Assembly (NCBI GenBank): GCA_026119855.1
Contig: JAOWBW010000482.1
Location: forward strand, 496,001-560,000
From: Campanula takesimana
Lineage: Eukaryota; Streptophyta; Magnoliopsida; Asterales; Campanulaceae
Direction of reading: 5' to 3'
Length of the DNA stretch: 64,000 nt
The position numbers and the translations under genes are program-made. Below are positions 46,600 through 59,515 of this stretch, piece by piece (the stretch's first letter is position 1; each line of letters starts with the position of its first letter). The notes under the pieces were generated by a model. The model was given only the letters and a program-made list of their open reading frames with translations, did no database searches and was not told the DNA's origin.

Positions 46600-49100
46600 A
46601 TCTCGAACTTGTCAAGACGTCTTTGTACAATTCATTTGCCAATGAATTAATCACCAAAAGATTGAACAACTTTCTTAGATTTGGAATCGCTTTCCATTCC
46701 TTGTCGAGTCTAGGGTTTCTCTTCTTTTTGCGATACTCCCAGTTTCTTGCAATCAAACTGGGGCTTTCCTTCTCTTCTCTCTTAATGACTTACGTGCCTT
46801 CGTGAGACATTCAACAAATATATACAAAGTCAATACTAGGGACCACTTCCCTAGTCGAGTCAATGTCACTCATATTTAGTGACAAGAGGTCTTCACCGCA
46901 AAATCACATGTCATATCTCCTCAGCCAGAGTCAGTGCACACTTCCTCATTAATCGAGAAAAAAAAAAAAAGAAGACGCAAAAGAGATGCCCGCTAGATTG
47001 AAAACCCGAAAGGGCGGTCTAGGCAAAAAACAGGGTGCGTCATAAAAAAAAATGAGAGAGTGAGAGAGAGAAGGGAAAGAGAAATGGAGATCTCCAGCCT
47101 CTAAGGAAGACAACTGCACAAGCCCTACATTGGATCTCCTCAATAAATCAATTCCCCACCGAGTCAACTTTGGGATTGCTCGACAAGATATGGAACCATC
47201 AAAGGTTATCTTGGGTTATCGGCATCATTCTCCAGCAGTGTGCATTTTTGGGTTCATGAAAAGAAGGCCCGTGGTAACCAAGACCCATCCGAGAACGAGC
47301 CCATCATAAAAGGGCACGAAGTTGCACAAATAATCCCTAGCTAGTCAATTGGCTTGGGCAGCAAATAGCAACAACATGTGTCTCAGTTTTCAAAGCTTCT
47401 GCAAGTATGTGCTTCTAAAGTACGCCGAAAGGCTCCCGAGAAATGGAGTAGCTCTTGCCATGTCCTCTCATATTTGTTCCCTCGCGCGAGGATGAGTCAC
47501 TCTTTCTTTGCTCAACAAATAGTGACACCCTAGGGGCTATGTGACTCAAGAACAAGGGCTTCTTTTGCTTCATTTAACAATCAATAAGCCCTAGGGGCTA
47601 TGCTCGAGAAAGATGTGTGAGACTATCCTCAAAGTCTTTCAAAAGGGATGTCAAAAAGTCCTCTTGTCATGTGTGCCCGTGCTCGTTCCCCCAATCAAGG
47701 ATGGACCTTTCTCGCAATCAATGATGGCACTCTAAGGGCTACGGTCAAGTCTTAAAGGCTCCCTTAGCAAGAAGCAATTCACTTCAATGTCCCCAGCAAC
47801 ATTTGAAGCTTTATACCGAAAGGTCTCAAGGGGCTTCGCAATCTACAATCTTTTGGGCTACGTCATTACAGTGATACAAGCAAAGGGCAATATTGGGGCT
47901 TCGCAATTAACAAGCTTTTTGGCAGTGGTACCCGAGCAATGCAATTTGGGAGTAGTCTTATGGCTCCATGAAAGGGATCAAACTTCAATGGTCCCTCAAC
48001 ACTTCCAGTCAAAAGGCCTCTTGGTTTTAAATTAAGGCTCCGATGATATGAATGAATTTGATGATTCTTGTTAGAACTCACAGTGAGATTCTGAAGGAAG
48101 TCTTAGAGAAAAAGGAAAAAGATTCAATATGCTAGACTCACCCGGCTTAGTTATGGCGGGAAATGCCAATATGTTAACTCTAGAGACAGAGTTACGGCCA
48201 ATCCCAATGTTTCTGCAATACAGCACCCCATTCTCCAAGATCAAAAGCACAGGCTGCATCCGAAGATCCGCCGTCGGCTCAACTCCAGAAGACTCGAGCA
48301 AGCATACCATTCGAGACTTTATCACACCAAGACCTTATCATCTGCAACAACATCACCATCTCCCACGAGGTGTCTCCCGAAGACCGTACTACATTTTCAA
48401 CATGGACCTTCCGCCATTTGGGTATCAACCACAAAAAGGGCCATCCATATCCAAGCCAGAGAAAGAAGGAGATCGCCTTCAAAAGCCCTACCCGATGTGG
48501 CATCCGCTCTCAATACAAAGCTAAGCCGATTTGGGGCTTCACATCGAAAGGTCTCCACATCCCGCCATCTACAAACTTGATAAGCCCATGACATTTGGGG
48601 CTTAGCAATCTCGCAAAGCTTGGTATCAATGATCTTCTCTTGGGGCCTGCCCACGTCGACAACAAAAGACAGTTTATTTGAATGGGCTAAGAGTTGATTC
48701 ATCTTGGGGCTTCATAAGCCACTCAAAGTTCAGCATTCGAGGGGCTTTACAGTCAGCAACCCCTTATCTCGGCATCAAATGCCTTTTGAAGCCCCATAAT
48801 CGACAAATCTCTTGGGGCTAGAAATCACTTTTCGTTGGACATAACGACAACGACGACAACATTCAAGCGAGGCAATCCGGACTTCGATCGAACATGACTT
48901 GATCTTGGGTTGGCTTTACAAACACACAATGGTTAAAATGGTTCACCCACGAACTAAAAAAAAAAAAATCTTTTTTCTCACGTGTGTGCATATTCTTTTC
49001 TTTCTAATTAAAAAAAAAGATTTTATTTTCCTTTTTTCTTTTCTTGTGCAAAATTATGTGCTTTACTTTGCTTTGCTCCTAGCTTCTCCTCCAGCATTCT
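46600..49100 (+). other. TatB-NA central noncoding block, copy 1
   Basis: About 2.5 kb that would hold protease to integrase in a full element. It has no pol homology I can recognise and no long frame. Repeated short GGGGCTTCGCAATC-like phrases suggest old internal repeats (47820-48560). It matches copy 2 at about 50950-53450. Confidence 0.6.
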
Positions 49101-49659
49101 CCATCATCCTTGAACTACGCTGGTCTGATTCCTTTCAAGGGATACGTAGGCAGCCTTTTGGCACGACCAACCCACCATCCAGAATACCATCTCGCCGACA
49201 CTCCTTCAAAGGCAAGAACAATTCATCACCATCAACATCATCATTCTCCATCCAAAGCATGGACATTCTTCAGCAAAAGCATCAACATCCTTCAGCAATC
49301 CATCCCCAATCAAGCGGCAATGGTAAGTGAAGGTATGAACATCATTCATCTCAATCAATCTCCGCTTTCAAAAATCACTTCACACACAGAATCACTTTAC
49401 TTCTCTCTCATGCAAAACTGCTTTCAAATCACATTGCACCGCGAGCACAATTTCTCTCTTCATTTCACACTTCATGCATCTTCTTGCACAAACACATATA
49501 CCTGCCAAGCACACACATAACAGGTACCACCACGAAATCAACAGCATCTGCTACTCAAGGCACTTAATCCCCAGCAGAAAATGGTCCACAATCAACCATG
49601 CCCGCATCCCCACGATAAAGTCAACAGCAACTGCAGCTCTAGACATCAATTTGGTCCAT

Positions 49660-49995
49660 GGTGATCCCGCAATTAGCAAACGGATCCCGCATTCAGTAAA
49701 CGGATCCCGCCTCAGCAAACGGATCCCGCTTCAGCAAACGGATCCCGCACCAGCAAACGGATCCCGCCATCAGCAAACGGATCCCGCAATCAGCAAACGG
49801 ATCCCGCAATCAGGAAACGGATCCTGCCTTAGCAAACGGATCCCGCCTCAGCAAACGGATCCCGCATTCAGTAAACGGACCCCGCCTCAGCAAACGGATC
49901 CCGCATCAGCAAACGGATCCGTTTGCTGGGGCGGGATCCGTTTGCTAATGCGGGATCCGTTTGCTGAGGCGGGATCCGTTTGCTAAGGCGAGGTC
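49660..49995 (+). repeat. GGATCC-containing tandem array, copy 1, with inverted end
   Basis: About 15 units of CAGCAAACGGATCCCGC, then an abrupt switch to the reverse complement at 49917/49918, giving the perfect 20-bp palindrome AGCAAACGGATCCGTTTGCT (49908-49927), followed by four inverted units up to 49995, where copy 2 of the large duplication starts. Confidence 0.88.
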
Positions 49996-49997
49996 CG

Positions 49998-52900
49998 CAA
50001 GGGTACAAGCAACCACAACCGTTACGTCGCAACCATGCCCACCACAAGTGGTGTGACTATCACCAATGCAGCGGTCATCTCACCGAGGATTGCTTCTCCC
50101 TTCGTGACATCATCCAAGATTCGATTGACAATGGTGAATTTACCGTGGGTGAAGAACAACAGTTAGAGAGTGAGAACATGCAAGAACTCATCAAGGAAGG
50201 GGCTCAGATTTGAAATGGGGCCTCAACAAGAGATCATGCCACAAAGAAGACTACAACGACAATGGGGACTACAACAACAATCTCCGTTTCTCTTTCTCTA
50301 CCTAGAAATAGGATATATATATATAAAAAAAAAAAGAGTCAAAAGTCCTCTTAAGTGTGCATTAAAGTTTTCTTTCGTCCCACTTGTGTAAATGTTCGAG
50401 TCCATTGAGTCATCAAATAAAAAGTCGTTCTTATCCTCACACACTCTTCCAAGTTGTTCAATTTAATTCTTGGCAAAATGATGATAAGATGTCTAAACAC
50501 GTTTTAGAACGAAGGCTATCACTTGAACGCCTAGAGGCTAAACATCAACGACGGCATCAACAACGAAGACATCAACAACGACGAAATCAAGACAAAGAAA
50601 GGTGGAGCAACGATCATGAAGCAAAGTTTTCAAAAGGGGATTCAAAAAAAAAAAAAAAACTCGCTAGGTTGAAATCCTCAAATCAACCTAGGCAAAAGTT
50701 AGAGCACAAAAAAAAAAAAAAAAAAAAAAAATCCCCCTTCATTCAAAGAAGTTCACAGCAACAACATCATTCCACCAAACGGAGCAACATCGACAACAAT
50801 CACGACGAAGCAACAATTCATTACGGTGAATGGAGAATCCACAAGAACTACGGTGACCTGAGCCTCTACACTGGAGGAACGTAGGCAACCTTCGGGTCCG
50901 GTCTCATGCAAGAAAAAAAATATGTTTAGCCCTAGCGCGTTATGGTGATCGGCCTTCATCTCGAACTTGTCAAGACGTCTTTGTACAATTCATTTGCCAA
51001 TGAATTAATCACCAAAAGATTGATCAACTTTCTTAGATTTGGAATCGCTTTCCGTTCCTTGTCGAATCTAGGGGTTTCTCTTCTTTTTGCGATACTCCCA
51101 GTTTCTTGCAATCAAACTGGGGCTTTCCTTGTCTTCTCTCTTAATGACTTACGTGCCTTCGTGAGACATTCAACAAATATATACAAAGTCAATATTAGGG
51201 ACCACTTCCCTAGTCGAGTCAATGTCACTCATATTTAGTGACAAGAGGTCTTCACCGCAAAATCACATGTCATATCTCCTCAGCCAGAGTCAGTGCACAC
51301 TTCCTCATTAATCGAGTAAAAAAAAAAAGAAGACGCAAAAGAGATGCCCGCTAGATTGAAAACCCGAAAGGGCGGTCTAGGCAAAAAACAGGGTGCGTCA
51401 TAAAAAAAAATGAGAGAGTGAGAGAGAGAAGGGAAAGAGAAATGGAGATCTCCAGCCTCTAAGGAAGACAACTGCACAAGCCCTACATTGGATCTCCTCA
51501 ATAAATCAATTCCCCACCGAGTCAACTTTGGGATTGCTCGACAAGATATGGAACCATCAAAGGTTATCTTGGGTTATCGGCATCATTCTCCAGCAGTGTG
51601 CATTTTTGGGTTCATGAAAAGAAGGCCCGTGGTAACCAAGACCCATCCGAGAACGAGCCCATCATAAAAGGGCACGAAGTTGCACAAATAATCCCTAGCT
51701 AGTCAATTGGCTTGGGCAGCAAATAGCAACAACATGTGTCTCAGTTTTCAAAGCTTCTGCAAGTATGTGCTTCTAAAGTACGCCGAAAGGCTCCCGAGAA
51801 ATGGAGTAGCTCTTGCCATGTCCTCTCATATTTGTTCCCTCGCGCGAGGATGAGTCACTCTTTCTTTTCTCAACAAATGGTGACACCCTAGGGGCTATGT
51901 GACTCAAGAACAAGGGCTTCTTTTTCTTCATTTAACAATCAATAAGCCCTAGGGGCTATGCTCGAGAAAGATGTGTGAGACTATCCTCAAAGTCTTTCAA
52001 AAGGGATGTCAAAAAGTCCTCTTGTCATGTGTGCCCGTGCTCGTTCCCCCAATCAAGGATGGACCTTTCTCGCAATCAATGATGGCACTCTAAGGGCTAC
52101 GGTCAAGTCTTAAAGGCTCCCTTAGCAAGAAGCAATTCACTTCAATGTCCCCAGCAACATTTGAAGCTTTATACCGAAAGGTCTCAAGGGGCTTCGCAAT
52201 CTACAATCTTTTGGGCTACGGCATTACAGTGATACAAGCAAAGGGCAATATTGGGGCTTCGCAATTAACAAGCTTTTTGGCAGTGGTACCCGAGCAATGC
52301 AATTTGGGAGTAGTCTTATGGCTCCATGAAAGGGATCAAACTTCAATGGTCCCTCAACACTTCCAGTCAAAAGGCCTCTTGGTTTTAAATGAAGGCTCCG
52401 ATGATATGAATGAATTTGATGATTCTTGTTAGAACTCACAGCGAGATTCTGAAGGAAGTCTTAGAGAAAAGGAAAAAGATTCAATATGCTAGACTCACCC
52501 GGCTTAGTTATGGCGGGAAATGCCAATATGTTAACTCTAGAGACAGAGTTACGGCCAATCCCAATGTTTCTGCAATACAGCACCCCATTCTCCAAGATCA
52601 AAAGCACAGGCTGCATCCGAAGATCCGCCGTCGGCTCAACTCCAGATGACTCGAGCAAGCATACCATTCGAGACTTTATCACACCAAGACCTTATCATCT
52701 GCAACAACATCACCATCTCCCACGAGGTGTCTCCCGAAGACCATACTACATTTTCAACATGGACCTTCCGCCATTTGGGTATCAACCACGAAAAGGGCCA
52801 TCCATCTCCAAGCAAGAGAAAGAAGGAGATCGCCTTCAAAAGCCCTACCCGATGTGGCATCCGCTCTCAATACAAAGCTAAGCCGATTTGGGGCTTCACA

Positions 52901-54380
52901 TCGAAAGGTCTCCACATCCCGCCATCTACAAACTTGATAAGCCCATGACATTTGGGGCTTAGCAATCTCGCAAAGCTTGGTATCAATGATCTTCTCTTGG
53001 GGCCTGCCCACGTCGACAACAAAAGACAGTTTATTTGAATGGGCTAAGAGTTGATTCATCTTGGGGCTTCATAATTTACTCAAAGTTCAGCATTCGAGGG
53101 GCTTTACAGTCAGTAACCCCTTATCTCGGCATCAAATGCCTTTTGAAGCCCCATAATCGACAAATCTCTTGGGGCTAGAAATCACTTTTCGTTGGACATA
53201 ACGACAACGACGACAACATTCAAGCGAGGCCCGGACTTCGATCGAACATGACTTGATCTTGGGTTGGCTTTACAAACACACAATGGTTAAAATGGTTCAC
53301 CCACGAACTAAAAAAAAAAAATCTTTTTTCTCACGTGTGTGCATATTCTTTTCTTTCTAATTAAAAAATAAAGATTTTATTTTCCTTTTTTCTTTTCTTG
53401 TGCAAAAGTACGTGCTTTACTTTGCTTTGCTCCTAGCTTCTCCTCCAGCATTCTCCATCATCCTTCAACTACGCTGGTCTGATTCCTTTCAAGGGATACG
53501 TAGGCAGCCTTTTGGCACGACCAACCCACCATCCAGAATACCATCTCGCCGACACTCCTTCAAAGGCAAGAACAATTCATCACCATCAACATCATCATTC
53601 TCCATCCAAAGCATGGACATTCTTCAGCAAATGCATCAACATCCTTCAGCAATCCATCCCCAATCAAGCGGCAATGGTAAGTGAAGGTATGAACATCATT
53701 CATCTCAATCAATCTCCGCTTTTAAAAATCACTTCACACACAGAATCACTTTACTTCTCTCTCATGCAAAACTGCTTTCAAATCACATTGCACCACGAGT
53801 ACAATTTCTCTCTTCATTTCACACTTCATGCATCTTCTTGCACAAACACATATACCTGCCAAGCACACACATAACAGGTACCACCACGAAATCAACAGCA
53901 TCCGCTACTCAAGGCACTTAATCCCCAGTAGAAAATGGTCCACAATCAACCATGCCCGCATCCCCACGATAAAGTCAACAGCAACTGCATCTCTAGACAT
54001 CAATTTGGTCCATGGTGATCCCGCAATTAGCAAACGGATCCCGCATTCAGCAAACGGATCCCGCCTCAGCAAACGGATCCCGCACCAGCAAACAGATCCC
54101 GCAATCAGCAAACGGATCCCGCAATCAGCAAACGGATCCTGCCTTAGCAAACGGATCCCGCCTCAGCAAACGGATCCCGCATTCAGCAAACGGACCCCGC
54201 CTCAGCAAACGGATCCCGCATCAGCAAACGGATCCCGCATTCAGCAAACGGACCCCGCCTCCGCAAACGGATCCCGCCTCAGCAAACGGATCCCGCACAG
54301 CAAACGGATCCCGCACCAGCAAACGGATCCCGCACCAGCAAATGGATCCCGCGTCAGCAAACGGATCCCGCTTCAGTAAA
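49998..54380 (+). repeat. internal direct duplication, copy 2
   Basis: Starts inside the gag region (CAAGGGTACAAGC), so it carries only the Gag C-terminus (50010-50213, ending KEGAQI) without a start. The rest matches copy 1 in order, including the hairpin motifs, noncoding block and GGATCC array (54010-54405). The offset is about 4371 bp at the start and shrinks slightly through small indels. Confidence 0.93.
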
Positions 54381-54410
54381 CGGATCCCGCTTCAGCAAAC
54401 GGATCCCGCT
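54010..54410 (+). repeat. GGATCC-containing tandem array, copy 2
   Basis: About 22 units of CAGCAAACGGATCCCGC(N), period 17-19 bp, all in one orientation. It is longer than copy 1 and lacks the inverted part. Variants with CAGTAAACGG and GCAAACGGACCCC occur in both copies. Confidence 0.88.
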
Positions 54411-54489
54411 ATATCCTTTCTATATCAATAAAGCCGCTTACACAGGGAGCGCCCCCATCTTTCACAATTTCAAAATTCCCCTCTTTCTT

Positions 54490-54635
54490 TAAATTGCGGC
54501 CGTGGTGGGCCGCCTCAAGCCACCACACCTTTTTAAATTTTTGTGGCCGTGGTGGGCCGCCTCAAGCCACCACACCTTTTTAAAAATTTTGTGGCCGTGG
54601 TGGGCCGCCTCAAGCCACCACACCCTTTCCATCCG
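54490..54635 (+). repeat. three 48-bp repeats before the TatB-NA polypurine tract
   Basis: Three units with GGCCGTGGTGGGCCGCCTCAA and GCCACCACACC separated by T/A-rich sequence. Each GTGGTGG...CCACCAC pair can form a hairpin. Only present near the 3' LTR. Confidence 0.82.
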
Positions 54636-54774
54636 CGAAAGCCGCTCACACAGGGAGCACACTCCTATCCTTTGTAATTTCAAATTCCTGCTTTATCGAG
54701 TCTTTGTTTTCTCTTGTCGATGTCCTCGGCGGTTGTCTTTCTTTCATCGACGCGTTTTGCTTCGCAATCCACGT

Positions 54775-54787
54775 CGCCGAGGGGCTC
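54775..54787 (+). other. polypurine tract of TatB-NA
   Basis: CGCCGAGGGGCTC directly before the 3' LTR. Confidence 0.82.
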
Positions 54788-56105
54788 TGTAGACACCCCG
54801 CTTTGGACCTCTCACCCCGATTGCATAAATAGTATTTTTATTTAACTTGTTTTTGTTAATTTCTGTCACTTCCGTTAAGTTCCTAACTGATTCCATTAGT
54901 TTTGGACTAAACTGCATAACAGAGTTAACTTTTAGAGTCATTCTGTCATTCTCACCCGCGGGCGCCTCCCGTAATAGTCATGGGGCGCGCGCGCGTTTGG
55001 TCCAATAGGCCGGACTTGCGCGCTTCCCACTTTGGCAGTAACGGATAACACCATTTTTCCCTCCCTTTTCTTATTTAGAAAATATCTTCTTGATCACAAA
55101 CACCTCCTTTTTACATCCACATTCATTCCCCCTTATTTCATAACTCCTAAATCCTTTATTCTAGCCATTCTTCATAAAAACAAAATATTTCATTTTATTA
55201 TTATTTGATTTTCTTTTATTTCTTTCATTAATTCTTTTATTTATCTTTTTCTTGATTGGTCAATTCCATTTCACATGGATTGACCAATTTCCCTCCAACC
55301 TTTCCCTCCTAATTTTACCTATAAAACCATCATCTCCTACCTTGGAAAAGGACCTCAACATTTTCTCTCTAGCAAAGAGGACCTCATTTTTAGACCTTAA
55401 CCTCATTTTTAGACTTGAATTTTCTCTATACACACACTATACACAATTCTCTACATAAATTCTCCCAACAAGAGTTCTTCGTAACAAGACTCAACATAAA
55501 ATTGTTCTACAACAATTTCTCCACAACAAAACACCATTTTCAAGTCCACGTTTGAATTCCTCTTCTTAAGGTACAACTTCATTTTTCTTCTATTTTCTTC
55601 TTCTTAAATGTATGCAATCCCCATTAATGGGACATAACCAATATGACTACTTCACATATTGAAGTTAGTTAGGGTAATCTCCCTACATTCCAACTCTACT
55701 TTAAATTCCCCCACTTTTATTTTATTATAATTGTTAGAATAGTTCAACATGTAATCTTTTAGCATAAATTAATTAATAAAATCATTCTTTTTATTTTTCC
55801 TTTTCTTCTCATCTCAATTGTTAGCACATTTTTTTATATCAATAAATTGAAGGACATTAGCATTAGAACACCAAAAGTAGTAAGACCCGCGTAAGCGGGG
55901 CGGGGTGGGTGTTTAAGTACTTCCCACTCCGTCACCTAACCCCCGAACCCTTCTCTTCCCGAATCTCTGGTTTTCGTACAAAAAGGCTATCTTTCTTAGG
56001 TTTTCTCGCGTTCCTCTAAAATGTGGGTGGCGACTCTAAAATCAATTAGACATCCTAGGTAATTCACGCGCTCTAGCCAAGCCGTGGTCCCCCGGGGTAT
56101 CTACA
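54788..56105 (+). mobile_element. 3' LTR of TatB-NA
   Basis: 1318 bp, nearly identical to the 5' LTR (differences by eye of a few percent or less). TATA-like CTATAAAACC at about 55318-55328. Confidence 0.92.
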
Positions 56106-57765
56106 GCTGCCTTCGCCAGAAACTACAAGAGGTTTAAAGACTTCAAAAGGATGCAAAAAGAAAGTCACCAGCAACAAAAATCCTTTACACCACCATTTCA
56201 AAAAATCAACAAGCTACAACAAACCAAGTACCAGTGCTACCGATGGCAAAAACAGCAAAGGTGATCTTGTCTGCTTCAACTGCAGAAAACCTGGTCACTT
56301 TGCTTCAAAATGTCCTCAGCCAAAGTATGAATACGTGAGGAAATCAGTAAACAAGAGATACCCAAAGTCTCGAAGTTATGTTGCCGATGATAGCACAGAA
56401 AAAGCCTTGCCGGTCTGGTGTGAAACTGATTCAGACGAAGATGCCGATGAAGATACAGATGCCGATGTAAGTTTCGTTGCATTAGATTCAGATGATGCCG
56501 ATATTTCATCCTTGCTGACTCCAATCTACCGAGATCCCTCGCCGCCAAAGACTCCAGTCAAAGAAGTACCAACTGGAAGAGCTCAACCATACTTCAGGGA
56601 AGTAAGCATCAAAGCAGAAAACCCAATAGGATACAAAGTTCATCAAGTAGGAACTTCACTCTATGGACAGTGTAACTCTTCTCACTTCAATGCTTCTAAA
56701 ACAAAACCCTTGCCGATAACAAGAAAATTCTCATTCACCGAACATCCCAATATTGCCAAAAGCCTTTCGAAACCCATCTCTTCCCTACCTGACTTCTCAC
56801 CTGAACCCATTCTCTCTACTCCAAAAGATTCAGCCGACCCTCTTCCAGAATTATCTAAGGCTGAGATGGTAGAGACAATAGATGAACTTTTTATTGATTA
56901 TGAGAAGCAGAGTAGCGTTCATAAAGTGATGGCTGCTGATTTCAAAAGAATTTCTAACGAAAATAGCTCGCTTATGTCTGAACTTTCAGTTCTCAAAGGA
57001 CACGAGCTTGAGTCTATTTCTCTAAACAAAGAAAACCTAGATCTCAAAAGCCAAGTAGCAGTATTGATAGCTCAGATCGAAGATCTTGTGAAAAGAAACA
57101 ATCATCTCTCAAGGATTGTTGATTCTTACACAAAATCTAGAGTTGCTGTTGAAACAATCCTACAGACTCAAATGTCATATAAGGACCAATCTGGGTTAGG
57201 ATTTGATTCCAGCAGCAGTAGCTCTACTGAAACTTGTGTGACCGAGAAAAGGGATGAGAAAGTTGAATGTAGTCCTGTTAACTCAGTGCATAAGGATGCT
57301 AAGCCAATATACAGTGCTGTGGCAATGAAGTATCCTAAGAACCAGAACAAAAGGAATGATAAGCATAAACAAAGATATGTTAAGGTTGCTGATACTGAGT
57401 CTGGCGATAACGGTATTCTTGGTGAATACATCAGCAGAGCAAGTGCTGCCTGTCTAACCACCTCTGATGCCGATGGACAAGTACCTAAAAAGGTAACTTC
57501 CAAAGGTAAACAAAATGGAAAGAAAGGCAATACTGTCACCTTTAAACCTACTAAGTTTGTGCCTGCTCAATTCCCTAGTTCTGCCGATGCACTGACTAAA
57601 CAGAATGATGTTCTACCGACTCCACAGCCTATCAGTCAAGTGAGATGTTCTAATTGTTCTGATTATGGTCACAAGTCTCATGAATGCCTCTTGAAGCACC
57701 TATCTGGACCCACTGAGGTTACATCCTCTAGTGGTGGCCAGATGTGGTTGCCAAAGAGGAACTAA
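56106..57765 (+). pseudogene. SIRE-B Gag, second part with two zinc knuckles
   Basis: Continues the Gag of 41801 after TatB-NA. A frameshift lies near 56210. The first knuckle CFNCRKPGHFASKC lies about 56270-56311. The long frame 56335-57765 has an acidic stretch (DSDEDADEDTDADVSF), a long coiled-coil-like region around residues 175-265 and a second knuckle CSNCSDYGHKSHEC at about 57648-57689. Two knuckles with a long acidic middle part fit a Sirevirus Gag. The frame ends TAA at 57765; the protease lies in an overlapping different frame. Confidence 0.85.
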
Positions 57766-58080
57766 CCCTCGGACCCAAGAATAAGGGGGACCATAAGCAT
57801 ACCGTTTTATTTCAGGAATGCTTCATGGCCTCAACTGGTGAAAGCAAGGATTTGTGGATTCTAGATAGTGGCTGTTCAAGACACATGACAGGATTTGCAG
57901 ATCTACTTGCCGATATCTCAGAAGCATCAGGTCCCCTAGTGGTTTTTGGTGATAATGCCAAGGAAAAATCATCGGTATTGGAACCATCAAGAGAGGTGCA
58001 GTCACTGTACAGAAGGTCTCTCTAGTGGATGGTCTGAAACACAACCTTCTATCAATATCATAATTCTGTGATAAAGGAAT
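57744..58080 (+). pseudogene. SIRE-B protease and pre-integrase part
   Basis: The frame from 57744 overlaps the Gag end by 22 bp. The active site DLWILDSGCSRHMTG is at residues 37-50. A frameshift near 57970 and a TAA at about 58060 (likely from CAA) break the link to integrase. The gag/protease frame overlap may be the normal Sirevirus arrangement or another break; I cannot tell. Confidence 0.8.
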
Positions 58081-59515
58081 GCAATGTGTATTTACTACTT
58101 CCAGTTGCTATGTGAAAGACATTGCTTCTAATGAAACTCTTCTCACTGCCAAACGTAAAGGTAACATTTATGCAGTAGATTTAAGTACTATTACTGGTGT
58201 TACTAATGTTTGTTTTGTAGCTAAGAACATCAGTGAGAACTCATGGCTATGGCACAAGAGACTCAGTCACTTGAACTTCAAGTATCTATCCAAGCTTGCC
58301 GGTTCAAATCTGGTAACCGGTCTGCCTCAAGTGTCTGCTGATCATGGAAAGAAATGCAAGGCCTGCCAACTCGGAAAACAACACAAGACATCTTTTCACA
58401 GCAAGCCCTGCATGTCTACATCTAAGTGCCTCCAACTGCTACACATGGATCTATTTGTCCCCACAACTACTGCAAGTATTGGGGGAAGTAGATACACTCT
58501 GTTGGTAGTAGATGACTATTCAAGATATACTTGGGTAGAAACCTTCAGCAACAAAGATGATACTTATGCTGTTGGTACCAAGTTATTTAGACTACTACAG
58601 ACCCAGAAGGAGAGTGATATCATCAGTATGAGATCAGACAACGGCACTGAATTCAAGAACAATGGTATTGCTCAGTATTGTGATGATCATGGCATAGACC
58701 ACAACTTCTCAGTTGCCGGTACACCACAACAACATGGTGTCGTTGAAAGAAAGAACAGAACTCTCATTGAAGCTGGTAAGACCATGATTGCTGAAGCCAG
58801 GCTGTCGAAATACTTTTGGGCTGAAGCCATCAATACCGCCTGCTTCACTCAGAACAGATCTCTTATCAACAAATTCCATAACAAGACTCCTTATGAACTC
58901 TGGAGAGGCAGAACTCCCAACATTGGATTCCTCAAAATATTCGGCTGCAAATGTTACGTGCTTTACAACAGTAAAGAGCACAGAGGTAAATTTGATGAGA
59001 AAGCTGATGAAGGAATCTTTGTTGGATACTCTAAAGACAGTAAGGCCTGTCGAGTTTTTAATAAGAAACTTTTGAAAATTGTTGAATCTGTTCATGTAAC
59101 CTTTGATGAATTTGATTTGCTAGAGTATGACAAGGCTCCAAATAGTACTAATGAATCTAGTGCTCATGATACAGGTGAATCCAGTCATACTAACCCTGCA
59201 GATCAAGTATCAGCTGCTGATCCAGTCATTTCAGTAGAAGAATCAGCCGAATCTCAATACTTCCCTTCATTGGCAGAACCAAAATCTGCTGATGAATTTC
59301 ACAATCCATTTGCCGATGAAAATTCTGCTGATCATACTGAAAACAGATCTAGCCCTCAACCAATTTCTGTTATAAGGCCCTTCCCAACAAGCTCTCAATC
59401 TAATCCACCTCTCACCCAAAACTCTAATTCTCCTACTCCACCTGCTGATCTTGATCCTCCTCTCGAATCTTTACTACAAGATACAGTCAGACAAGATGTA
59501 CCAAGGGAAGTTTGA
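58079..59515 (+). pseudogene. SIRE-B integrase
   Basis: 478-residue open frame. Zinc-binding HHCC at H59, H64, C93 and C96; catalytic D124 (LHMDLF), D187 (RSDNGTE) and E223 (VERKNR). The C-terminal part has the FGCKCYVLY and FVGYSKDSKACRVFN copia motifs, then a proline/serine-rich linker to RT. The frame ends with TGA where a Trp is expected, then another stop near 59704 and one near 59728. Integrase inserts the DNA copy. It is among the best preserved domains here. Confidence 0.92.

Larger units (their letters stand above)
45627..49917 (+). repeat. internal direct duplication, copy 1
   Basis: Begins in the gag knuckle region and includes the gag end, A-rich tracts, hairpin motifs, the 3' noncoding block and the GGATCC array. 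Copy 2 starts at 49998. By eye the copies differ at about one to two percent of positions plus homopolymer lengths. Frames repeated in both copies (for example 48129-48524 and 52486-52881) have no recognisable protein and drift with the repeats. Confidence 0.93.
42695..56105 (+). mobile_element. TatB-NA, complete non-autonomous Tat element
   Basis: 13411 bp with two LTRs, PBS, mini-Gag, two-fold internal duplication, tandem arrays and polypurine tract, but no protease, RT, RNase H or integrase. Flanked by GCTGT (42690-42694) and GCTGC (56106-56110), a 5-bp duplication with one change. It sits inside SIRE-B gag. It would need enzymes from an autonomous Tat element of the E/D type. Confidence 0.92.

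Noticed and set aside
48129..48524. 131-codon frame, repeated at 52486-52881
   Set aside because: Present twice only because of the 4.37-kb duplication; no homology recognised, overlapping frames on both strands are equally long.
49474..49986. Open frame of 170 codons with SKRIP/ANGS repeats, and 183 codons at 53828-54379
   Set aside because: Follows the GGATCC tandem repeats; composition and several registers show it is an array by-product.
57168..57539. 123-codon hydrophobic minus-strand frame resembling a membrane protein
   Set aside because: Antisense shadow of the SIRE-B Gag coding frame.
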